A stretch of DNA of 23,147 bases from an uncultured Butyricicoccus sp. (GCA_900544475.1 UQVU01000015.1:1-23147), one strand, 5' to 3'; numbered from the stretch's first letter, positions 1 to 7,416 are shown. The notes: generated by a model not told the origin, from the sequence alone. Numbers and translations: made by a program.

Positions 1-235
1 TATATGACAACAATGGAAATTTGATTGCACAAAAAATAAGCGTGGCTACAATATTGATATAGATAAGACAACTACCCACGAACAAATGCAGTGAAAACAC
101 CAATTCAGACATGTGCATGTGGTGAATTATTACCACGGCTCCGACCGCGCCACGTTCTACACCCGCAATGATTAACTGGAAATTCGATTTGTTAGAAATC
201 TGTTAGAAAGACTTTCCGGACACTCAAAATTTGCA
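1..235. other. AT-rich flank beside tRNA-Leu, no recognised gene
   Basis: This stretch is clearly richer in A+T than the genes to its right and I see no full ORF. A plus-strand reading ending in TAA near 174 gives about 26 codons whose end reads YYHGSDRATFYTRND; it could be the tail of a decayed gene, but I do not recognise it. A short direct repeat, TGTTAGAAA, occurs twice near 190-210. The stretch lies on the 3' side of the minus-strand tRNA-Leu, which is where tRNA-targeted elements usually integrate, but no integrase or duplicated tRNA tail is visible inside the window. Confidence 0.4.
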
Positions 236-271
236 ACAAAAAAGCGCTGTATCTTGCGAATACAGCGCTTT
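236..271 (-). terminator. Rho-independent terminator of tRNA-Leu
   Basis: A perfect 10-bp stem (AAGCGCTGTA at 242-251 with TACAGCGCTT at 261-270) is followed on the minus strand by a run of six T. It begins a few bases after the tRNA CCA end, so it very probably ends the tRNA transcript. Confidence 0.9.
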
Positions 272-275
272 TTCT

Positions 276-362
276 TGGTGCCGCCAGCCGGAATCGAACC
301 GGCACGGGTTTAACTCCGGGGGATTTTAAGTCCCCTGCGTCTACCAGTTCCGCCATGGCGGC
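276..362 (-). tRNA. tRNA-Leu(UAA)
   Basis: On the minus strand the 87-nt sequence starts GCCGCCA and ends TGGCGGC-A-CCA, giving a 7-bp acceptor stem, discriminator A and an encoded CCA. The anticodon arm is GGGGA-CTTAAAA-TCCCC, so the anticodon is UAA, which reads the leucine codon UUA. A D arm (GCGGAACTGGTAGACGC), a class II long variable arm and a T arm with GGTTCGATTCC are all present, as expected for tRNA-Leu. It has its own promoter upstream and terminator downstream, and so appears to be a single-gene transcript. Confidence 0.97.
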
Positions 363-370
363 GTAGCTTT

Positions 371-399
371 ATTATAGCAGAACGTGCGGCATCTGTCAA
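371..399 (-). promoter_or_regulatory. Consensus promoter of tRNA-Leu
   Basis: On the minus strand TTGACA (394-399) is separated by 17 bp from TATAAT (371-376), a perfect match to the housekeeping sigma consensus. The expected start lies just before the tRNA 5' end at 362, so the leader would be very short. Confidence 0.9.
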
Positions 400-435
400 A
401 CCGCGTTTATCCCATCGGGAATGCGCACAGAACAG

Positions 436-465
436 CGGACGCAGGGTGCAAATCGCCTGCGTCCG
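436..465. repeat. Perfect 10-bp hairpin without T tract
   Basis: CGGACGCAGG (436-445) pairs exactly with CCTGCGTCCG (456-465) around a 10-nt loop. Neither strand has a T run after it, so it is not a classical intrinsic terminator. It lies between the tRNA-Leu promoter and the MITE copy, downstream of the symporter gene's stop, and could protect the 3' end of that mRNA. Confidence 0.6.
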
Positions 466-478
466 TCTGAAAATTGCC

Positions 479-646
479 TCAGGGCAAAACCGCATAATTG
501 GACAAGAGCGATTTGCGAGTAAATTTGCGTACTGACGAGGCGCGGTTTTGCGGTAATACTTGACGTATTATCGTAAAATCGCAACAAAGTCAGGGCACAA
601 AATTTCCGCAAAGCGCCGCAGCTTTAATTGTGCGGTGTTGCCTTAG
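479..646. mobile_element. MITE-like element, copy 1, at a stop codon
   Basis: This ~165-bp non-coding unit recurs in the same orientation at 17623-17789, about 90 percent identical by eye. Its ends form an imperfect inverted repeat: GGGCAAAACCGCATAATT on the left, and AGGCAACACCGCACAATT read inward from the right. The flanks are TCAG on the left and TTAG on the right, which fits a 4-bp target duplication of TTAG/CTAA with one later change. The TTA at 643-645 is the complement of the TAA stop of the minus-strand symporter gene, so the element abuts that ORF exactly. A central hairpin of about 14 bp (TTTTGCGGTAATAC with GTATTATCGTAAAA, G-T pairs included) lies around 545-580. No ORF is present, so any movement would need a transposase from elsewhere. 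Confidence 0.75.
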
Positions 647-1920
647 TCTTTATTGAATACCGATTTATCCAGTGCGCCGTCCTGATGAGCCACGACGGTG
701 GTGCAGACCGCGTCGCCGGTGATGTTGACAGCGGTACGCGCCATATCAAGGATACGGTCGATGCCCATGATGAGGCCGATACCGGAAACCGGCAGGCCGA
801 CCGAGTCAAATACCATGGCGAGCGTAACCAGACCGACCGACGGAACGCCGGCGGTGCCGATGGAGGCGAGCGTTGCGGTCGCGATAACGGTCAGGTAATC
901 CGCCGGGGTCAGCGCGATGCCGAACGCCTGCGCAACGAATACAACGGCTACGCCCTGCATGATCGAGGTGCCGTCCATGTTGACGGTCGCACCGAGCGGA
1001 ATGGTAAAGGACGAAATACGGCGGTTGACGCCGATTTTCTCCTCAAGCGTGTCGATATTCATCGGGATGGTCGCGTTCGAAGTCGCGGTCGAGAACGCGA
1101 AGCCCATGACCGGTGCGAACTTCTTGAGGAAGCGCAGCGGATTGAGGCGCGTAAACACCGCAAGCAGAATCTGATAAACGCCGCAGCACTGGATGAACAG
1201 CGCGAGCAGAACCGCGCCCATGTACTTGAACATCGGAACCATTGCAGAGAAGCCGAGGCCGGCGAACGTCTTGGCAATCAGGCAGAATACGCCGATCGGA
1301 GCCAGACGCATGACCATCATGGTCATTTCCATCATGATGTCGTTGCCCTGCTGGAAGAAGTTCGTAACGAGCTGGGTCTTATCCTGGAGCTTTGCGAGGA
1401 TAATGCCGACGATGAGCGCGAACACGATGACCTGAAGCATTTCGCCGTTCGCCAGCGCGCCGATCGGGTTTTTCGGGATAACGTTCAGAATGGTCTCCGC
1501 GAAGCTGACCGACTGGCCGCCCTCAATGCCGGTTTCCACCTGCTGCACCTGCGACATATCCAGACCGAGACCCGGCTTGATGAGCAGGCCGATGCCGACC
1601 GCTACCGCGACCGCCATCATGGTGGTGAAGATATAGAAGCCGATGATCTTGACGCCGACCTTGCCGAGCGTCTTGCTGTCACCGATGGCGGTCGCGCCGC
1701 AGATCAGCGAGCAGAATACCAGCGGTACGACAAGCATCTGCATCAGGCGGATAAAGCCCTGACCGACGACGTAGAAAATGCCGTTTACGAACACATTCTG
1801 CACGAAATCCACGTCGGACGCAGTCACGTGCAGCACGATGCCCAGAATGGCGCCCAGAATGAGCGCGATAAAGATCTGGGTTGTCAGACCGATTTTCTTT
1901 TTCTCTTTCGCTCTGCTCAC
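643..1920 (-). CDS. Dicarboxylate/amino acid:cation symporter (DAACS family)
   Basis: The 425-residue protein has many hydrophobic segments and the hallmarks of the glutamate/dicarboxylate:Na+/H+ symporter family: an N-terminal segment LTTQIFIALILGAILG, the serine-rich re-entrant-loop region read here as FSTATSNATIPM, the substrate/cation motif NMDGT inside ATVNMDGTSIMQG, and GVPSVGLVTLAMV near the C-terminus. It should import glutamate, aspartate or C4-dicarboxylates across the cytoplasmic membrane using ion gradients; the exact substrate cannot be read from sequence. The start is GTG, overlapping the upstream gene's TGA as GTGA, with a GGGAGGT Shine-Dalgarno about 8 nt before it, so translational coupling is likely. 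Its TAA stop coincides with the edge of a MITE-like repeat. Length is normal for the family. Confidence 0.9.
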   Translation of the reverse strand: MSRAKEKKKIGLTTQIFIALILGAILGIVLHVTASDVDFVQNVFVNGIFYVVGQGFIRLMQMLVVPLVFCSLICGATAIGDSKTLGKVGVKIIGFYIFTTMMAVAVAVGIGLLIKPGLGLDMSQVQQVETGIEGGQSVSFAETILNVIPKNPIGALANGEMLQVIVFALIVGIILAKLQDKTQLVTNFFQQGNDIMMEMTMMVMRLAPIGVFCLIAKTFAGLGFSAMVPMFKYMGAVLLALFIQCCGVYQILLAVFTRLNPLRFLKKFAPVMGFAFSTATSNATIPMNIDTLEEKIGVNRRISSFTIPLGATVNMDGTSIMQGVAVVFVAQAFGIALTPADYLTVIATATLASIGTAGVPSVGLVTLAMVFDSVGLPVSGIGLIMGIDRILDMARTAVNITGDAVCTTVVAHQDGALDKSVFNKD

Positions 1921-2774
1921 TTGTGCGCACCTCCCTTTTTCGTGCTGAAATAGTCCGCAAGCGCGGTCTTCCAGTCCGGCATCTGATACAGGCCGGTGAT
2001 GCGCAGCATCATGTTGTCGAGCAGCGTAAAGCGCGGACGCAGCTCGGTGTTTTCTGCCGCGGAGATGACCGGGATATTGTCCATGCCGTTCAGGCGCAGG
2101 ATTTCACGCGCCCACTCCGCACGCGAGCACGAGCCGTCACAGGAGGCATGATACAGGCCGAACTCACGGTTGTGCATCAGGCATTCGATAAAGCCGGCGA
2201 GCGCGTCCGCCGAGGTCGGAGAGGAGATCTCGTCCTCCGGCAGCACGACCTGGCCGTCCTTCTTCGCATGATCGAGCACACGGTCCACAAAATCATACGA
2301 GCCGACGCCGTACAGCCACGAGGAGCGCACGATAACGTGCTTGTCGGTCAGCTCGCGCACCAGCTTCTCGCCGGCGTACTTGCTCTTGCCGTACATGGTG
2401 GTCGGATGGGGGTCGTCGAACTCGCACAGCGCCGCGTCATCGTCGCCGCCGAATACGTCATCGGTCGAAATCTGGATGAGCTTCGCATCGATACGGCGGG
2501 CCGCTACCGCGAGGTTTCGTGCGCCGATGGCATTGATCTTGTACGCTTCCTCAGGCTTTTCCTCGCAGGCGTGCACATCGGTCAGACCGGCGCAGTTGAT
2601 GATGACGTCGGGATGGTTGAGGTCAGCGAAGCTCCCTATCCCGCGTGCGTCCTCAATCGGCACATCGCGGTCGCTCGTGACCAGCTTGTAATCCGTGTTG
2701 CCGCTGAACCGGTGATAGAGTGCGGAACCGAGCCGTCCGCCTGCACCTGCGATCCATATGCGCGTAATACTCAT
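1917..2774 (-). CDS. RmlD-like NAD(P)-dependent sugar-nucleotide reductase
   Basis: The 285-residue protein is an extended short-chain dehydrogenase. It has an N-terminal nucleotide-binding GAGGRLG motif, the segment QISTDDVFGG that aligns with the STDYVFDG signature of dTDP-4-dehydrorhamnose reductases, and the catalytic pair YGKSK (YxxxK). By family it would reduce dTDP-4-dehydro-L-rhamnose to dTDP-L-rhamnose for cell-surface glycans. No other rhamnose-pathway gene is nearby, and its partner is a symporter, so another sugar-nucleotide or small-molecule substrate is possible. The ATG has a purine-rich site (GCGAGGA) ahead of it, and a promoter with 17-bp spacing lies about 80 bp upstream. 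The last codons overlap the symporter start. Confidence 0.8.
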   Translation of the reverse strand: MSITRIWIAGAGGRLGSALYHRFSGNTDYKLVTSDRDVPIEDARGIGSFADLNHPDVIINCAGLTDVHACEEKPEEAYKINAIGARNLAVAARRIDAKLIQISTDDVFGGDDDAALCEFDDPHPTTMYGKSKYAGEKLVRELTDKHVIVRSSWLYGVGSYDFVDRVLDHAKKDGQVVLPEDEISSPTSADALAGFIECLMHNREFGLYHASCDGSCSRAEWAREILRLNGMDNIPVISAAENTELRPRFTLLDNMMLRITGLYQMPDWKTALADYFSTKKGGAHK

Positions 2775-2850
2775 AATGCATCCTCGCTCTCTTAATTTTA
2801 TTGCTGCTTTCTGCGCTCCCTATCTCTGCATATCTCAGCAATATAATGAT

Positions 2851-2879
2851 AGTATAGCACGTTTTTCAGTAAATTCCAA
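2851..2879 (-). promoter_or_regulatory. Promoter of the rmlD-like/symporter operon
   Basis: On the minus strand TTGGAA (2874-2879) and TATACT (2851-2856) are 17 bp apart. It lies upstream of the reductase and is the only good promoter seen for the two-gene unit. Confidence 0.6.
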
Positions 2880-2934
2880 TATTCGCAGTGAAAATACATC
2901 TGTCCGCCGCAAAAAAACTTTATCCGTCAGGCAG

Positions 2935-2963
2935 AGAAAAACCGAGGCACGAGTCCTCGGTTT
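2935..2963 (-). terminator. Terminator of the zinc-ribbon/TPR gene
   Basis: A 9-bp stem (AAACCGAGG at 2939-2947 with CCTCGGTTT at 2955-2963) and a 7-nt loop are followed on the minus strand by TTTTTC. It stands about 65 bp after the stop at 3029 and separates that gene from the reductase promoter. Confidence 0.88.
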
Positions 2964-3028
2964 AACTTTACACCTGATACTGTTTGTTATCTCTTTCAGC
3001 CGGCGAAACGTCGGTTTCGCGACAGTAT

Positions 3029-4360
3029 TTACATCATATCGAGTAATTTATAGCATCTTGCCTTGGTGTAGCTCTGCTTGAAGCTGTACGAGGCGAGCTG
3101 CTTCTGGGTGCTGTCATCGGTTTCGGACGCCGCGTTTTCCGCGCCGCTGTCGCGCTCCGCGACCCACTGCTTGTAGTTTGCTTCCTCGGAAGCGTACTGG
3201 TCGGCGTTCAGAACGCCCGAGAGATAGTCGTACATCTCGCTCAGCAGCTCATCCCACTGCTCGAACGAGCTTGCGGTCATGGCGAGTTCGTCCTCAGCGT
3301 TCGAGGCGGACGAAATCTGAAGGTCGTCGTTCTCCAGTTCATCGATTTCGCTCGAAAACTCCTGCTTGCGCTCGGACTTCTTCTGCTCGCTCTCCTGCTG
3401 CTTCTGGGCGTTGTCACGGGCGTTCTGGAGCTTGTTCTTCATGTCCTCGACCTGCTTTTTCTGCTCATCGGTCAGCGAAGAATCCTGTTCGAGCGAATCC
3501 AGCTTGCCGGACGCGGCGTCCAGCTTGTCGTCGTCCAGATAGCCCTGCGCCTCGTTCAGGTCGGAGGCAAACGCGCTGTCCGCCTGTGCGCTCTGTGCCT
3601 TGGTGAGCAGCTCCTCGATGGATTTGTACATGGTCGAGTCCTTGTCGGTCACGCGGTCGCGCAGCTGCTTGAGCGCCGCCACGGCCTCGGTGTACTGCTC
3701 GTTGTCCACGTAGTCCTCGGCGTTCTGGAAGTCGCGGATGAGCTGGATTGCCGCCTGAATAGAGGTCGGGTCCTTGGCTTCCTCAGCCGCCTTCTCGTAG
3801 TAGTCGAGCGCCTTGTCGTAGTCGCCGCGGTCCATGTACTTCTCTGCGAGCGTCAGGTTTTCGTCGTTCTTGTGGTGGTTCATGAAGAACCATACGCCGC
3901 CGCCGATGAGCGCCGCCACGAGCAGCACCACGAGCGTTACGACCGCCGCACGCTTGCCCTTGGAAGGCTTGCGGTAGACGCGGTCCTCCGGGTCGGGACG
4001 GCCGCCGTAGTAGGTCGTGCGCGGGGCGTCCTGCTGCGGCTGCGGACGAGATGCTGGGCGCTGCGCCGGGCGCGGAGCCGCTGACGGCTGCGGCATGGTT
4101 TCCGCAAGCGGGTCGATGGCGGCGGTCGCCTCCTCCGCTTCCTCAAGCGCCTGACGGCTCTGTCTGCGGGCCGCGTCGAAGGCCGACAGGTCGATACCGC
4201 CGTCCGCCGGGGCGTTATCTGCGCCGCTCAGCTCGTCCGGCAGGGTGGTGAATACTGCGGTCTCGTCGCTCACGCCGGTCTGCTCGATCGGTGCGCCGCA
4301 GAACGGGCAGAACTTGCCCCCTGCATAGGGCAGCTCCTTGCCGCATTTCTTGCAAAGCAT
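3029..4360 (-). CDS. Zinc-ribbon, single-pass membrane protein with TPR and coiled-coil region
   Basis: The 443-residue protein starts with a zinc ribbon (Cys3, Cys6, Cys18 and Cys21 in MLCKKCGK...FCPFCG). A Pro/Gln/Arg-rich linker follows to about residue 130, then one membrane segment near 133-158 (AAVVTLVVLLVAALIGGGVWFF). The outer part begins with TPR-like helices (LAEKYMDRGDYDKALDYYEKAAEEA) and continues into a long Asp/Glu/Lys/Gln-rich coiled coil near 280-340. The expected topology is a cytoplasmic ribbon with an extracytoplasmic repeat domain. Function is unknown; such proteins are common in Clostridia and may be envelope sensors or scaffolds. I place the start at 4360 because AGGAGG stands just upstream; the reading frame stays open further 5' but lacks a site there. 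It is monocistronic, divergent from recQ. Confidence 0.8.
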   Translation of the reverse strand: MLCKKCGKELPYAGGKFCPFCGAPIEQTGVSDETAVFTTLPDELSGADNAPADGGIDLSAFDAARRQSRQALEEAEEATAAIDPLAETMPQPSAAPRPAQRPASRPQPQQDAPRTTYYGGRPDPEDRVYRKPSKGKRAAVVTLVVLLVAALIGGGVWFFMNHHKNDENLTLAEKYMDRGDYDKALDYYEKAAEEAKDPTSIQAAIQLIRDFQNAEDYVDNEQYTEAVAALKQLRDRVTDKDSTMYKSIEELLTKAQSAQADSAFASDLNEAQGYLDDDKLDAASGKLDSLEQDSSLTDEQKKQVEDMKNKLQNARDNAQKQQESEQKKSERKQEFSSEIDELENDDLQISSASNAEDELAMTASSFEQWDELLSEMYDYLSGVLNADQYASEEANYKQWVAERDSGAENAASETDDSTQKQLASYSFKQSYTKARCYKLLDMM

Positions 4361-4415
4361 GGATATTTCCTCCTGTGAAGTAAAAATTCGTGTGTATATT
4401 CTAATCCAATGATAT

Positions 4416-4444
4416 AGTATAGCACAGCACGCCGCCGTTGTAAA
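4416..4444 (-). promoter_or_regulatory. Promoter of the zinc-ribbon/TPR gene
   Basis: TTTACA (4439-4444) and TATACT (4416-4421) on the minus strand are 17 bp apart, about 55 bp ahead of the chosen start codon. This supports the downstream start, since a start at 4498 would lie upstream of the promoter. Confidence 0.75.
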
Positions 4445-4482
4445 CGAGGAAGTTTCCGCGATATATAATGTATGCGATATGC

Positions 4483-4504
4483 GGCGGGGTGAGGTCACCC
4501 CGCC
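4483..4504. repeat. GC-rich palindromic hairpin between divergent genes
   Basis: GGCGGGGTGA and TCACCCCGCC are perfect complements with only two bases between them, giving a very stable stem in either strand. It has no T tract. It lies between the divergent promoters of the zinc-ribbon gene and recQ and may belong to a dispersed repeat family, but only this one copy is in the window. Confidence 0.6.
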
Positions 4505-4578
4505 CTACGGTATCAATGGTGCAGAGGGTGCTGTCGCTTATTGCCCGGTCCCCCACCCCGCCGCCGGTAGAGCTTTAT

Positions 4579-4592
4579 CGAACGTTAGTTTG
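4579..4592. promoter_or_regulatory. Possible LexA box in the recQ promoter
   Basis: CGAACGTTAGTTTG has the CGAAC-N4-GTTTG dyad and agrees with the Bacillus-type LexA box (CGAACRNRYGTTYC) at most positions. It overlaps the likely -35 of recQ (TTGTTT at 4590-4595, 17 bp before TAGAAT at 4613-4618). The window encodes LexA with a perfect box of the same type, so SOS control of recQ is plausible but unproven. Confidence 0.45.
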
Positions 4593-4649
4593 TTTTTTCT
4601 GCGCAGATGTGATAGAATGGTCGTATCTTATGTATGAAGGAGCACTGAC

Positions 4650-6491
4650 ATGCCGACCGCACAGGAAATTCTCAAACAATACTTCGGCTACGACAGCTTC
4701 CGCCCGGGTCAGGACGAGCTGGTGCAGGCAATTCTCTCCGGACGGGACACCCTCGGCATCATGCCGACCGGCGCAGGCAAGTCCATCTGCTATCAGGTCC
4801 CGGCGCTCGCCCTGCCCGGACTGACGCTTGTCGTGTCGCCGCTGATTTCGCTGATGAAGGATCAGGTCGGCGCACTGAACGAAGCCGGTGTCCCGGCGGC
4901 CTGCATCAACAGCGCCATGTCCTTCGAGGAAATGCGCGACGCGCTGTACTTCGCCGGGCGCGGCCAGTACAAGCTGCTCTATGTCGCGCCCGAACGCCTG
5001 ACCGCGCCGTTTTTCCTCGATTTCGCGCGGCGCGTGCCGATTTCCATGGTGACGGTGGACGAGGCGCACTGCATTTCGCAGTGGGGACAGGATTTCCGTC
5101 CGAGCTACCTGAAAATCCTCGACTTTCTCGCCGCCCTGCCCCAGCGCCCGCTCGTGTCCGCCTTTACCGCGACCGCGACCGCCGAGGTCCGCGACGATAT
5201 TATCCGTGCGCTCGGCCTGGAAGAGCCGTTCGTCATCACGACCGGCTTCGACCGCCCCAATCTGTACTTCGCGGTCGAAAAGCCGTCCTCCAAGCCCTCC
5301 GCCCTGCTCGCCCACCTCATGCAGCGGCGCGACAAGAGCGGCATCGTCTACTGCTCGACGCGCAAGACGGTCGAGGAGGTGTGCGATATGCTGCTGAGCC
5401 GTGGCCTGCCGGCCACGCGCTACCACGCCGGACTCGACCCCGAGGAACGCCTCGCCAATCAGGACGATTTCCTCTATGACCGCAAGACCGTCATGGTCGC
5501 GACCAACGCCTTCGGCATGGGCATCGACAAGTCCAACGTGTCCTTTGTAATTCATTATAATATGCCGAAGAACATGGAAAGCTATTATCAGGAGGCGGGC
5601 CGCGCCGGGCGCGACGGCGAAGCGGCGGACTGCATCCTGCTCTACAACGGGCAGGACGTCCGCACGGCGGAGTTCCTCATCGAGCACAGCCATGAGAACG
5701 AGGACGAGTCCATGGACGAAAAAACGCGCCGCCAGCTCATCGAGCGCGACATGGAACGCTTAAAGCAGATGACCTTCTACGCCACCACGACCGACTGTCT
5801 GCGGCGGTATATCCTGAACTATTTCGGTGAAAAAGCGCCGCTCTGCTGCGGTCACTGCGGCAACTGCGACACGAATTTCGAGGAAGTGGACGCAACGATG
5901 GACGCGCGGAAAATCCTCTCCTGCGTCTACCGTCTGGACGAGCGGCGGCTGCATTTCGGCAAAACGGTCGTCGCCGCCGTGCTCACCGGCAGCAAAAGCG
6001 AGCAGATAAACCGCTTTCATCTCGACACCCTCTCGACCTACAACATCATGCACGAGCAGACCGCCGTGCGCGTGCGGCAGCTCATCGACGTCTTGCTCGA
6101 GCGCGGTCTGCTGACCGCCGACCCCGAGCGCTACAACGCCCTTTTCCTCACGCAAACCGGCAACGCCCTCATGCGCGGCCGGGGCGAGCTTCGCATCAAG
6201 CTGCCGCGCGAAAAGAAGCCGGAAACAGCCGCCCGCCGCACCGAAGAGCTTGCCGCCGATGTGGACGAAAAGCTGTTCGAAAAGCTGCGCACGCTCCGCA
6301 CCAAGGTCGCGCAGCGGGCCGGCGTGCCGCCTTATGTCGTCTTTTCGAACGCGACCCTCGCGGACATGGCGGCGCGTCAGCCGAAAAGCGAATACGAGCT
6401 GCTCGGCGTGCGCGGCGTAGGCGAGGCCAAGGCACGCCGCTACGGCGCGGAGTTCGTGGACTGCATCCGCGCGTATCTGGAAGCGAAATAA
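4650..6491 (+). CDS. recQ: ATP-dependent DNA helicase RecQ
   Basis: The 613-residue protein has full RecQ architecture. Motif 0 is FGYDSFRPGQ (12-21), Walker A is TGAGKS with Lys44, the Walker B box is DEAH (137-140) followed by CISQWGQDFRPSY, and motif VI reads QEAGRAGRDG. A Cys-rich zinc-binding site (one Cys near 382, then CCGHCGNC near 397-404) leads into a winged helix, and an HRDC domain occupies roughly 535-610. It unwinds DNA 3' to 5' and takes part in recombination repair and restart of stalled forks. AAGGAG precedes the ATG. A possible LexA box overlaps the promoter. The gene ends 23 bp from the convergent tepA stop with no clear terminator between them. Length matches the E. coli protein. 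Confidence 0.97.
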   Translation: MPTAQEILKQYFGYDSFRPGQDELVQAILSGRDTLGIMPTGAGKSICYQVPALALPGLTLVVSPLISLMKDQVGALNEAGVPAACINSAMSFEEMRDALYFAGRGQYKLLYVAPERLTAPFFLDFARRVPISMVTVDEAHCISQWGQDFRPSYLKILDFLAALPQRPLVSAFTATATAEVRDDIIRALGLEEPFVITTGFDRPNLYFAVEKPSSKPSALLAHLMQRRDKSGIVYCSTRKTVEEVCDMLLSRGLPATRYHAGLDPEERLANQDDFLYDRKTVMVATNAFGMGIDKSNVSFVIHYNMPKNMESYYQEAGRAGRDGEAADCILLYNGQDVRTAEFLIEHSHENEDESMDEKTRRQLIERDMERLKQMTFYATTTDCLRRYILNYFGEKAPLCCGHCGNCDTNFEEVDATMDARKILSCVYRLDERRLHFGKTVVAAVLTGSKSEQINRFHLDTLSTYNIMHEQTAVRVRQLIDVLLERGLLTADPERYNALFLTQTGNALMRGRGELRIKLPREKKPETAARRTEELAADVDEKLFEKLRTLRTKVAQRAGVPPYVVFSNATLADMAARQPKSEYELLGVRGVGEAKARRYGAEFVDCIRAYLEAK

Positions 6492-6514
6492 CGCGGCAGG
6501 GTATCGAAAAAATG

Positions 6515-7195
6515 TCAGTTCCGCGACAGGCTTATCATGCCGTACAGCTCCTCAAGCGCGTCCGACAGCGTGCCCACGCGGTCGATAAGGCCAAGTTCCT
6601 GCGCCTCGCGGCCGGAAATGACCGTGCCGACGTCCGCCGTCAGCTGGCCGGTCTCGCGCATCAGACTGGCGAGCGTCTCCCGCTCGATATGCGAATGCGC
6701 GATGATGAAATCGTTGATACGCCCCTGAATTTTCGTCAGATACTCAAACGCCTGCGGCACCGCGATGATCGTCCCGTTCATGCGCACGGGATGGATGGTC
6801 ATGGCGGCCGATGCCGCGATAAAGCTGCGCTTCGCCGCGACCGCGAGCGGAACGCCGATCGAATGCCCGCCGCCGAGCACCAGCGACACGGTGGGCTTTG
6901 TCATGCCCGCAATCAGCTCCGCGATGGCAAGTCCGGCCTCGACGTCGCCGCCCACCGTGTTGAGCAACACGAGCAGACCGTCTATCTCCTCCTCCTGCTC
7001 GACCGCCGCAATCTGCGGAATGAGGTGCTCGTATTTTGTCGTCTTGTTCTGCGCGGGCAGCTCCATGTGTCCCTCGATCTGTCCGACGATGGTGATGCAG
7101 TGCACGGTCCCCCGTGCGGTCCGCGCCGTGATGGAGCCGGTCGCCGCGATGCTGCTGCGCTCGGGTGCGGGAACGGCGGTGATCTCCTCTGCCAT
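6515..7195 (-). CDS. tepA: TepA-type ClpP-like serine protease
   Basis: The 226-residue protein has the ClpP/crotonase fold signature of the translocation-enhancing protein TepA (YmfB) family. GGGHSIGVPLA carries the nucleophile Ser112, MTIHPVRMNG carries His135, and NTVGGDVEAGLAIAE forms the substrate-side glycine loop. In Bacillus, TepA has been linked to protein secretion and signal-peptide degradation at the membrane; here no signal peptide or membrane helix is seen. I chose the ATG at 7195 because GAGGAGAAGG stands a few bases upstream; the same frame stays open 25 codons further but without a site. The gene is divergent from the cyclophilin across a region with DnaA-box-like repeats, and convergent with recQ. 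Confidence 0.88.
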   Translation of the reverse strand: MAEEITAVPAPERSSIAATGSITARTARGTVHCITIVGQIEGHMELPAQNKTTKYEHLIPQIAAVEQEEEIDGLLVLLNTVGGDVEAGLAIAELIAGMTKPTVSLVLGGGHSIGVPLAVAAKRSFIAASAAMTIHPVRMNGTIIAVPQAFEYLTKIQGRINDFIIAHSHIERETLASLMRETGQLTADVGTVISGREAQELGLIDRVGTLSDALEELYGMISLSRN

Positions 7196-7239
7196 ATCTG
7201 CCTTCTCCTCTCTCCGGGTCTTTTGTCTGTCTGCGTCAG

Positions 7240-7416
7240 TTTTCCACAGGTTGCCCCGTTTTATGTACACCGTTTCCTCGACAAAATATTACGGAGGGTA
7301 AAGCGGAAACCGCTCACTGGTCAAGAGATTGACCGCCCTATACAAAAAGTTATCCACTTTGTCCACAGCGTTATCCCCAAGGCATCTGTGGAAAACCATG
7401 TGGACAAAGTGGATTA
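7240..7416. promoter_or_regulatory. Cluster of DnaA-box-like 9-mers with a 16-bp inverted repeat
   Basis: Within 177 bp I find TTTTCCACA (7240-7248), TTATCCACT (7350-7358), TTGTCCACA (7359-7367) and TTATCCCCA (7371-7379). On the other strand are TTTTCCACA (7387-7395), TTGTCCACA (7399-7407) and TAATCCACT (7408-7416). Each is within one or two bases of the DnaA box TTATNCACA. The outer pairs form a perfect 16-bp inverted repeat (7352-7367 with 7399-7414). No dnaA, dnaN or other origin gene is near, so this is more likely a secondary DnaA-binding cluster or another dyad operator than the chromosomal origin. Confidence 0.55.

Noticed and set aside
628..1953. A 441-codon plus-strand frame opposite the symporter gene
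   Set aside because: Its His/Arg/Asp-rich sequence mirrors the symporter codons, and the opposite strand has the conserved NMDGT motif and a coupled start.
4361..4498. A longer N-terminus for the zinc-ribbon protein
   Set aside because: The extension spans the promoter and the AGGAGG site and would begin upstream of the transcription start. The zinc ribbon at the very N-terminus is the usual layout.
7240..7416. The DnaA-box-like cluster as the chromosomal origin
   Set aside because: No dnaA, dnaN, recF, gyrB or rpmH is nearby and no AT-rich unwinding region adjoins it, so only a secondary cluster or other operator is claimed.
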